From Hawksworthiomyces lignivorus (lineage: Eukaryota; Ascomycota; Sordariomycetes; Ophiostomatales; Ophiostomataceae), in contig NTMA01000005.1 of NCBI GenBank assembly GCA_002917075.1, positions 248,001-312,000 of the forward strand: DNA of 64,000 nt, read 5' to 3'. Under the pieces are notes generated by a model that was not told where the DNA came from, searched no databases, and saw nothing but the letters and a program-made list of their open reading frames with translations. This document shows positions 56,182 to 64,000 of this stretch, piece after piece (position 1 is the stretch's first letter; the number at the start of each line of letters is the position of its first letter). The translations under genes and the position numbers were made by a program.

Positions 56182-57877
56182 ATGACAGCAGCTAGAAATA
56201 ACCGAACCGGCCTCCTACGTGCCTACTGGCTGGGCTCAGTAGTCTGTATGGGCGGGTTTCTCTTTGGATACGATAGTGGCATGTGAGTGGCGGCCTCCAA
56301 TATCACGACGCAGACCTGCGCGCTACCCGATACTGATGTAACACTGCGTCCATGCAGCATTGGAGGAGTATTGACGTTTGCGTCCTTTGAACGTGACTAC
56401 CGCTATAATAGCGCACAGCAGTCCCGAACAAACTCGCTTGCTGTTGGTCTCCAGCAGCTCGGGGCCTTTGTAGGATGCTTCCTGGCTTGGCCAATCACGG
56501 GCAGATGGGGCCGGAGAAAGGCTCTCATGCTCTTCTCACTCATCTTTGTAATCGGTGCAATGATCCAGACTATCAACACTCACTCTCTGCCCGCATTCTA
56601 CATAGCCCGCGTCATTGCTGGTCTCGGCTTGGGCGCCTCCACCGTGGTGACTCCGATGTACAGCAGTGAGATGGTACCAAAAGAACTGCGTGGCCAGATC
56701 GGTTCTTTCTTTCAGCTCTTTTTTACTTTGGTGCGTGTGCGAGCAGCCTTGAATAAGAAAGAGGAGAAGACTAACCGATAAATACCAGGGCATCTTCACA
56801 TCCTACTGGATCGATTATGGCGTTTCCTTTATGAAGAATAACCCGACCAGTCAATGGCAGATTCCCGTTGGGATCCAGATTTTCCCGGCAGCTCTTCTGG
56901 GCTTTGGTATGCTAACGCTGAAGGAGAGCGCTCGTTGGCTGACCAGCAAGGGCCGCCACGAGGAAGCCAAGCGCAGCCTGATTTGGATTCGCGGCAGCGA
57001 CTCCCAAGAGACGCTGGATGAGTTGGAAGAGATCCGCGTAGGCATTGAAACCGAAGCCCAGGAACAAGAGGGCTTCCAGCCGAAAGAGCTCTTGCAAGGC
57101 GACTACTTCAAGCGAATCACGGCGGTGGTGCTCGTCATGATCGGCCAGCAGGCTACTGGCGCCACCGCCTTTGCCTATTTCGGCCCCCAGTACTTTAAGC
57201 TGCTCGTGGGCTCCGGTCAGAAGGATCTGCTTCTAACCGCCATCTTCGGCGCTGTCAAGGTCGCCGCCTGCAGCTGCTTCGTCCTCTTTCTCGCCACGCG
57301 CCTCTCTCGTCGCCAGGTCCTCATTGGCGGTGCCGCGATCATGGCTGTCTGCCAAATCATCACGGCTGCCGTCGTCAAGGCGAAGCCACCCCCTGCGGAC
57401 ACTCATGTGACATCATCTGGCATTGCCACTGTGGCCATGATTTACCTTTTTGTTATTGTCTACAACTTCAGCTGGGGCCCAATGCCATGGCCGTATATTT
57501 CTGAGTATGTGGTTCTGTTCTCCCTCAAGTTTTCCTCCGTCGCATGCACTTGTGTTGTTGTGGATAGCACTGACGGTCATAGAATCTTCCCCACGCGCAT
57601 TCGAGAGCCTGGCGTTGCCATTGGTGCAGCTACACAGTGGCTTTTCAACTTCACCTTTTCCATTGCGACACCGTATATGATGGATAGCTTGGGCTGGGGC
57701 ACTTTTCTGCTATGGGGAGTTTTTGATCTAGTCATCTGCGTGGTGGCATTCCTGTTCCTGAAGGAGACGAAGGGTCTGTCTCTTGAGGTTATCGCGCACC
57801 AGCAGTACAAGAAGAATGTAACCATGGATGAATACGCAATGGCCGAGAAGAAGATAGGCGATGAGCGCCAAGCTTAG
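56182..57877 (+). CDS. MFS sugar (hexose/quinate-type) transporter
   Basis: Exons 56182-56282, 56358-56730, 56789-57504 and 57583-57877 give 494 residues. About 12 membrane helices are expected. Sugar-porter marks: GGFLFGYDSGIIGGV in helix 1, GRWGRRKALM in loop 2-3, YSSEMVPKELRGQIGSFFQL after helix 4, KESARWLTSKGRHEEAKRSL replacing PESPRWL, GQQATGATAF in helix 7, WPYISEIFPTRIRE around the last intron, and FLKETKGLSLEVI at the C-terminus. It should import a sugar, sugar acid or polyol with protons at the plasma membrane. As the last gene of the cluster, downstream of the polyol dehydrogenase in the same orientation, it is probably the substrate importer (inference). Introns are 58-78 bp. Confidence 0.92.
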
Positions 57878-58426
57878 TGTGCTAATAAGCTGGTTGTCTT
57901 CGTGGCAAGCGAGATCTGCCTATTAGAAGGCTCCAAGTTGCATTCTATGCAGTCCCTCGGCTCCCGCGGCTCTGCTCCTAAATTTAACTCTTTATCGTAC
58001 CTTCATACCGCGTCCAGTTCCATTCGTCTTTGTTTACGTAAGGCAGGGTGTGAAGGAAGATACGAAGGAGGAAGGCTTTCAGCTCGCTTTCAGCTCGCTT
58101 CCCAAATGCCCCTCATACCTAAATGGACTGGCTTCCCCTCCCATGGCCGCGGTACCCGACAGATCATGCTGGCTTTCTTGCGCAGATTCGGTTATCATTT
58201 TTTTGACTTTCTCTTCGGTCTTTTCTACCGCCCAACATCGATGGTGAATTTCAACAATTCGCAGAATTCTAAATCCGGTGTAATCTACCGCAGCAACGGT
58301 ACAGTATGCCCGCCAATGCAGCTTAAACACAAGAGACCCGCCTCTAGCTAACCGCTACTTGGAACTAAGGGCTCCACCTCTTCAGCGCACCTGAACGAAG
58401 ACGCTTCGCCCTAGCTTTGACGAGCA
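57878..58426. other. Intergenic between transporter and SesA-like gene
   Basis: A 149-codon frame at 57902-58351 opens without ATG and is not recognised. A short tandem duplication of AGCTCGCTTTC-type sequence lies at 58080-58100. Confidence 0.45.
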
Positions 58427-59062
58427 ATGTCCGGGATACACATCTTTCGCCTGATAGCAGGCATTCTCCGCATCGCTGAAGAAATCACCCTAGCGTACGA
58501 CATTATTAAGACCGTGAATTTGTTGCCCGAGGCATTTGGGGAAGTAAACGGCAGGCTTCCACTTGTTGGAGAAATTCTTCGGTCTGCAAGGAACCACTCG
58601 ACGTACACGCCGGACGATGATGCCCAGGTGCTAGAGAGTCTCTTGGAGGGTTGTAAGAGCAAAGCTGGCCAGTTGTTGGACATTCACAAGCAGATTATGA
58701 AGCAAACAGACAAGCCGGTCATTGCAGTCTACCAGGCCACTGCCGCTAGGATCGGCAAAAATGGCCGAGTCGAATTGTTGATGCGTGGAATATTAGAAGA
58801 TCTCCAAGCTTCGATGGTTTATACCGTGTTTGACGCGGTAACGCAAAACCAAGAAGAAGCGCTGAGCGTGGCTATACAGGAACTGGACCAGATGGATCCA
58901 TCACTGCCCGAGTCTGGTTATGACGAGCGTGGAGGCGTCGCCTATCAATACGGTACTGGGAATCAATTCAATAATTTTGGTTTGGGCACAATAAGCAAAT
59001 TTGATGGGCATACGTATAAAGCCGACAGAGATATTTATTTCGGTACGCTCCCTAAATGTTAA
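58427..59062 (+). CDS. SesA-like (NACHT-NTPase N-terminal domain) small protein with amyloid-like tail
   Basis: A single exon of 211 residues. Residues about 1-150 are helical and fit the SesA-type N-terminal domain of STAND proteins (PF17107-like): GILRIAEEITLAYDIIKTVN, then LPLVGEILRSARNHS and a helix with ESLLEGCKSKAGQLL. The last 40 residues are Gly/Asn/Gln/Tyr-rich, including YQYGTGNQFNNFGLGT, resembling sigma-type amyloid-signalling motifs found on NLRs and their partner effectors. There is no nucleotide-binding domain, so it may be a stand-alone effector switched on by an NLR elsewhere. The motif assignment is by eye and tentative. It is convergent with a HET gene 135 bp away. Confidence 0.72.
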   Translation: MSGIHIFRLIAGILRIAEEITLAYDIIKTVNLLPEAFGEVNGRLPLVGEILRSARNHSTYTPDDDAQVLESLLEGCKSKAGQLLDIHKQIMKQTDKPVIAVYQATAARIGKNGRVELLMRGILEDLQASMVYTVFDAVTQNQEEALSVAIQELDQMDPSLPESGYDERGGVAYQYGTGNQFNNFGLGTISKFDGHTYKADRDIYFGTLPKC

Positions 59063-59197
59063 GAAGGCAGAGATAAGGATTGTATAGAAGACTTAATAAG
59101 TACCTCAGTACAGATCTATCAATCTAGATAACTTCTTGTGGCACCCTAAATTTTATTGTCTCACCCTACATCAGGTAATTGCGGAAAATGTACATGT

Positions 59198-61138
59198 TTA
59201 TTTTATTATTATTTTCTCGATCTCTTGTGCTTTCGTAACCCATAGTTTAGACGATAACTTCAGCAAATTATCATCAGCGGCATCGTCTGCTCTACTAAAA
59301 TATGGTCTGGCAAACCTGGGTACCATGGTGGTTACTCCAACTAAAATCCATTCGCCATTTCCAGCATGTCTCAGAATAAATCGCTTCGTTGAACCTCGTA
59401 GAATAAAAACAACATCGTCTTCTTGGGGTTTGACTGATGTCCTGTAAAGAAAATCAAACTCATTGTTATCCAAGACGAAAGGAGTCAGCCCGTCGATAAT
59501 ATCAGTCAAACGCTTGGTAAAATGCCACCGATGGTATTGCAGGTCTTCCGATAATCTCTTTCCACTGATAAGGCTTTCATATAATTCGTTTGTGGGCAGT
59601 GGTGCCTCCCATCGCTTTCTAGAAGGCGAAACTTCGATACGGTCGCATATATACTTGATAAGGCGCTGTCTCGATATCTTGGTATTTCTTCCATCGGACA
59701 CGCTATCGACTCGTCTGCTCAAATGCTTGAAGATTCTCACCTTCAGCCTCTCGGCTTTATTGCTCGTCAGTGGTTCCGATTGCTGGGTGAGGAACTCCTC
59801 ACAGCTAACCAAGTAGTTTTTGCATGCTCTAAGCAATAGGGCAACTGATGCTGTTGAAAATGTCGACTCTCCTTTTTCTGTTAATCCGCTTTTCAGTTCA
59901 CACTGAGGACCAATGGCTGTAATTTTCCCGACTCGTATGGCGTCGATGTGTAGCTTAGTACCATCAGGCGATAGCTTCACGGGGATTCCATTCATTTCAT
60001 CCGCATTCGTGTAAAATCCGCCGCACGTTATGTTGAAATCTGGAATCCACGAAGGGGTTCGACCACCTGGAAAAGAGGAAATAGCCAAAATGTCGACACA
60101 GCCTGATTGTTCGAGAATCCAAGCAGAATAAGCACGTTGGACCTCTTCAACTGGCCTGTCATAATCCGGTGCAAGTTCTGTCGGCAGCTTCCATCCAGGC
60201 TTTCCGACCAACAATCCAACAAGCGCATACAATTTATCCCGTGGATCAGTTGACTGGAAATCAGCAAATCGCGATAGGTAGAAAGCCAACTGTTCTGCGG
60301 GATGGAACTCTCGAGTGATGTCGGGAGAACCTTGAATCTCGGACACCATAGCGCGATAATGCCACGCTTGGTCGATGCGGTGCAGCAAGTTCGAGTCCGT
60401 CATCCCTCCAAGTTCCGCATCTTCCGCAGGCCGTGGAATTTCTACCATGCCTCTCACTCCAGCGGTGAGAGCCATGTATGGTATCCTCAGGCGCCCCACC
60501 GCGAACTCAACCTTTGCTTCAAGTTCTGTGCGAGGCCGGACAGCAACTTCTTGTACGACCCACATGCGTCCAAACCACGAACGACGCAACAATCTTAACA
60601 GAAAATCAAATCCTTGAGGATTTGAATTCATGACGGCCTCGTCAGCCTTAGAGTGGGGGCCGTCAGGATCGACAGCAAGGTTGGACCTAGCGGTGGCATA
60701 CTCAAAACATATGTGAAAATCGTCGATGCTATGTTGCTCGTAGTCTCCCAACCAGACAATGACCTTATCTGCGGCGGCATATATATCTCGCATAAGGGGT
60801 ACAAGGGCATTGCGCTCCAATGTATCTGTCTGGTCAATGCACAGGCTATCGATCCATAGCCGCCGAGGCTGTGTCTGGTATCGAAGATTTATCAGGGCAG
60901 ACATCAAATTTGTAGTGACAGGATAAACCTGACCATCGAGTGTGATCGATACGGTGTCCTGCGCATCGCCCCAGGCATATGATATTGCTTCGTAGCCACA
61001 TGGTGATCCAAGTCCTACATGCTCAGTCGTACATACAATAGGGCTGAGGTCCAGGCCTGGGTGTAGGGTCACCACTCGCATCTCAGAGCCATCCCTAGCT
61101 ATTCTACAGAGAGGAGAAGAATTCTGGAATCGATCCAT
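59198..61138 (-). CDS. HET-domain protein (HET-6-like)
   Basis: A single exon of 646 residues from the ATG at 61138; the frame also has an upstream ATG at 61261 that would add 41 residues, but that part is hydrophobic and unlike the family. HET blocks: YEAISYAWGDAQDTVSITL, PRRLWIDSLCIDQTDTLER with MRDIYAAADKVIVWLGD, and WFGRMWVVQEVAV. Further family marks are DPRDKLYALVGLL and PSWIPDFN; the C-terminus ends in a block with VVFILRGSTKRFILRH and GEWILVGV, the usual HET-6 type tail. Role by family: trigger of incompatibility-type cell death. Its closeness to the SesA-like gene may mark a recognition locus. Confidence 0.92.
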   Translation of the reverse strand: MDRFQNSSPLCRIARDGSEMRVVTLHPGLDLSPIVCTTEHVGLGSPCGYEAISYAWGDAQDTVSITLDGQVYPVTTNLMSALINLRYQTQPRRLWIDSLCIDQTDTLERNALVPLMRDIYAAADKVIVWLGDYEQHSIDDFHICFEYATARSNLAVDPDGPHSKADEAVMNSNPQGFDFLLRLLRRSWFGRMWVVQEVAVRPRTELEAKVEFAVGRLRIPYMALTAGVRGMVEIPRPAEDAELGGMTDSNLLHRIDQAWHYRAMVSEIQGSPDITREFHPAEQLAFYLSRFADFQSTDPRDKLYALVGLLVGKPGWKLPTELAPDYDRPVEEVQRAYSAWILEQSGCVDILAISSFPGGRTPSWIPDFNITCGGFYTNADEMNGIPVKLSPDGTKLHIDAIRVGKITAIGPQCELKSGLTEKGESTFSTASVALLLRACKNYLVSCEEFLTQQSEPLTSNKAERLKVRIFKHLSRRVDSVSDGRNTKISRQRLIKYICDRIEVSPSRKRWEAPLPTNELYESLISGKRLSEDLQYHRWHFTKRLTDIIDGLTPFVLDNNEFDFLYRTSVKPQEDDVVFILRGSTKRFILRHAGNGEWILVGVTTMVPRFARPYFSRADDAADDNLLKLSSKLWVTKAQEIEKIIIK

Positions 61139-61959
61139 GATTATTAGAGAAAAGAAAGTTTTGATGTATTTTGAGAGTGGGATGCAAAGTGCATGAAAGC
61201 CTCTTAAATAGTATATCGCACTCTTGCTGCGGCTGAAAAGCTTGGCGCGTTTCTGCTTCATGTCATAGCAGCGCCTAGAATTCTAGAACATCCTCTTCGC
61301 CTTTTCCGTTTCGAGCTATTAGGCACACTATCCCATTTTATGCACAAGCGACCCTCGGCCATCCTGCTAAAGGGAATCAATGACCGCCAGGGGATCAATG
61401 ACCACCAGCTTGCCCTTGGCTTCCTCTGCCCTTTTGGGGTTTTGTTTGATAGGTGAATCCAGTTTATTATTTTTACATTGATCTTTATTTATTTATTTCT
61501 TGGAAGATAGAAGAAATCACTTTGAAAGGTTAAGTTTTAAGAAAACGATTGTTAGCAACAAATGTAAATTAAAGTGTAGATGTTGAAAGCATGTGCCCTT
61601 CCAATGCCGTGAAGTGTTTTACAAAAATCATATCTAATGAGACATCATCGTTGTGTGATTGTTTCCTACATAAGTTTAGTTTAATAAAATGGTTTATTTA
61701 TCATTGGGGTCAAAGGTGCAAGCGCATCTCTCGTATGAACTATTCAATTGGCATTGTGAAATCATATCGCTAAAGACATCTGAAGATACTAGGTAAGCCA
61801 TTCTCATTTTCTTCGTTGAGAGCTCCCACCCTAAAAACTTATTCCTTTTTATGGAAATTTCATATCCAACACAGTTGTGTTCTGTCCTTATCGTTGTCCA
61901 CTGAATCCTACCCACCACGTTTCCTTTAGGAAAGGGGGTTGCCTACCCCATTCTGCTGC
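61139..61959. other. Intergenic between HET gene and MDR gene
   Basis: HET promoter side, then A+T-rich DNA to the MDR 3' end. GACCACCAG/GACCGCCAG repeat-like words at 61380-61410. No gene is supported. Confidence 0.45.
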
Positions 61960-63112
61960 TTAGTTCTGCCCCAAACCGTCGGTGTCGGCAATGCGCACCA
62001 CATACTTTACACCGTGCACCTTGCCGTCCTGCAGGTTCTGGAGGGCCTTGCCGATGCCATTCAAGCCGCCGGGCACCACCTCGTACGGATGGCCGCGCAG
62101 CCAGCCTTCTTGCAGGCCGCGGCCGAGGTAGCGCGAGAAGACGTAGCCGAAGTCGCGGCCGGCTGCGTCGGGCGAGTGCGCGTCGCCGACAAAGGTGCGG
62201 CCGAGGTACAGCGTGTCTTTGCGGTCCACGAGCTCCTTGTAGTCGTGCTTGGGGGCGACGGTGGCCAGGCGGGCACCAGGCCCGGTGAGCAGCTTGGCCA
62301 GCGTGACGTAGCCGCCCTCGTACGAGGCCGGGTCGTAGGCGTGGCTGAGCTTCAGGGGCTCGGACCGGCCGAGCTTCTTGGCGGCACTGGCCAGCGCCGC
62401 CTGCACGCCCGAGATGATGGCGTCTTCGCCCTGGCGGTAGTCGACGACAGTGTCGCCGCGGCTCTCGTCGATCAGGCCGCGCACGAGGTCGGCCGAGGCG
62501 CCGGCAATGCCAATGATCGGGTGCACGTTGCTGCGGCGGGCCAGCTGCAGCGCAAATGTGCCGATGGTGGTGGAGGCGCCGTAGATGACGAGGGGCACGG
62601 GCTCCTCGTCCGCGCCGACGGGCGTCCAGGGGCTCGGCAGGCGCAGCTCCTTGTACAGGGCGTAGGCAGAGGTCAGGGCCGCCAGCGGGATGGTAGCGGC
62701 CTCCTCGAAGCTGATGTGCTCGGGGATGTGGAAGGTAGTGTGCTGCCAGGCGATGGTGTATTCGGCATAGGTTCCATGCGGGGTCAGCATCTCGTGCAGC
62801 GCAGCAACGCGGTCGCCGGGGTGGAACTCGGTCACATTGCGGCCCACTTTGACAATGACGCCGGCGGCATCGTCGCCCTGGTTGCCGTTGAAGCCTGACA
62901 GCTGGGGCCGCTTCCAATCCTTGGGATTGAGGCCACTGACTGCGACCTTGATCAAAACCTGGTCATCGTTGGGTTCTGGGATTGGCGAGTCGATAATCTC
63001 GAGCTTCAGGCCTTGTGAGGGGCAATCGGTGTTAGTTAATGTGCTTCTACACTGTACGCCGTAAAACCCTCTTTACTCGCCTACCTTTGCTGACGATGGC
63101 TTCCTTGGGCAT
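61960..63112 (-). CDS. Medium-chain dehydrogenase/reductase, zinc-free enoyl-reductase-like
   Basis: Two exons, 63112-63085 and 63011-61960, with a 73-bp intron (GTAGGC..CACAAG, branch CTAAC), give 359 residues starting MPKEAIVSKGLKLEIIDSP. The N-terminal GroES-like fold has SGLNPKDWKRP, GDDAAGVIVKVG and FHPGDRVAAL; the Rossmann part has PLVIYGASTTIGTFALQLAR. The Cys/His zinc ligands of alcohol dehydrogenases are absent, as in quinone or trans-acting enoyl reductases such as those accompanying polyketide synthases. No such synthase is in the window. The coding region is markedly G+C-rich compared with its surroundings, producing long antisense open frames. Cytosolic NADPH-dependent reduction is expected; the substrate is unknown. 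Confidence 0.9.
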
Positions 63113-64000
63113 CTTGAATATTTTCTGTGTCTAGTCCCTTGCTTCTAGAAATTATGCCTTTCCAATTGGTATCTTTTCACAGCCATGAGATTTTTTTTAG
63201 ATTTAAGAAACATTGTTCATCTTGCTTTATATCTTTTAGCCTCCCCCTCAACTCACACCAGACTGGAGTCAAACTGATGGCTGCTATTGGTGGGCGTATG
63301 ACGCAAGAGGCACCAAACAAGAGAAATTTGTAATCCTTCTCCGGGATGGATATTTTCCCCCAAAACTAGCGTCATAAGCCGTATTCGTATTTTCTAAGCC
63401 GACAACATCTAATCAAATATTTTCATCATGTTGTCTGCTAAAGAGAGCGACCTCTTCCTCTCTGTCGCCTACGTCGTCGAGGCTATTGCTGCCCTGGGCA
63501 CCTAGGTCCACCGACCCCATGACCTTCTGCCCTACCGGCGACCAGTCGCGCGCCCTCATCGAGGACGCCAACCTGTGTCTGGCCTCCATCGCCCAGCTTA
63601 GTATAGCCGACGGAAGCGTGCAGGTTCGCAAGGCATAAATCACTGTAACAAAAAATTGGGAAACAGATTCAAATTAGACTGCTTGTTTTTTTGTTGCTTC
63701 TCTCTCTTGCACGAAGACAATGAGGCTGCACATGTATATGCGTGGCAGAAGATATCAATGGATTGTAAAACGAGACATAATTTTGCGTTTCTGTTTTTTG
63801 CAAGTGCCAATGCTCTGTTGCTTTGAATCCTTTCTCCTAGAGAAGAGCACAATTTTGAATATGACTCGATGTCGGCATCAGGTCATGAATTACATATCAT
63901 CTCATTGCAAGAAACTTTGCGAGGTTTCTGTAGGATACAAATAAACTACCTGGCATGCATGCAAGTTGTCAGCTCTTGGATGCTCCCGTAGGCGGCAAGA
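63113..64000. other. Right end of window; possible gene remnant at 63428-63638
   Basis: From the ATG at 63428 a 25-residue frame LSAKESDLFLSVAYVVEAIA stops at TAG 63503-63505. A second short frame at 63519-63638 reads on as TGDQSRALIEDANLCLASIA and is richer in G+C than its flanks. Together they could be a broken gene fragment, but I recognise no family. Confidence 0.35.

Noticed and set aside
61939..62898. Long plus-strand open frame (about 319 codons) and a second minus-strand frame
   Set aside because: They are shadows of the G+C-rich MDR gene; only the frame ending at 61960 has family motifs and joins a valid first exon.

Overview
This is nuclear DNA of a filamentous ascomycete (Pezizomycotina, most likely Sordariomycetes). 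The support is short introns of about 50-100 bp with GT..AG ends and CTAAC/CTGAC branch sites, three HET-domain genes, three Zn2Cys6 regulators, an NB-ARC/TPR NLR-like gene, a SesA-like gene, split tRNA-Leu(CAA), and A+T-rich blocks plus C-to-T nonsense changes that look like repeat-induced point mutation (RIP). I rebuilt multi-exon genes by hand; each junction below keeps the reading frame. Genus and species cannot be fixed from the sequence alone.

Layout. 1-7.4 kb: the 3' part of a G+C-rich LINE-type retrotransposon, then a badly broken membrane-protein pseudogene interrupted by about 1 kb that carries tRNA-Leu(CAA), then tRNA-Ser(GCU). 7.7-13.8 kb: an aldo-keto reductase divergent from a Zn2Cys6 regulator, and a three-exon gene of unknown function. 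13.8-21 kb: an A+T-rich RIP-like block, a broken zinc-knuckle/GIY-YIG-like gene, and a gene-poor stretch. 21-35 kb: a GT61 glycosyltransferase, an alpha-glucoside-type sugar transporter, a Gfo/Idh/MocA oxidoreductase, and an S28 serine peptidase divergent from a second Zn2Cys6 regulator. 35-44 kb: two HET genes tail to tail, then a 977-residue hydrolase/NB-ARC/TPR protein with nearly identical 41-residue repeats.

44.8-57.9 kb holds what looks like a catabolic gene cluster: TauD-type dioxygenase, sulfatase, type I phosphomannose isomerase, Zn2Cys6 regulator, zinc polyol dehydrogenase and MFS sugar transporter. Four intergenic regions of this cluster carry CGG-N3-CCG inverted half-sites. The isomerase/regulator and transporter promoters share a 16-bp composite element. 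This suggests one regulon run by the cluster's own regulator, perhaps for a sulfated sugar or polyol. It is the most interesting signal in the window.

58.4-64 kb: an orphan SesA-like protein with a Gly/Asn/Gln-rich tail like NLR amyloid-signalling motifs, a third HET gene, and a G+C-rich enoyl-reductase-like MDR gene. Five allorecognition or cell-death type genes within 26 kb, together with mobile-element remnants and pseudogenes, mark the window as an accessory region.
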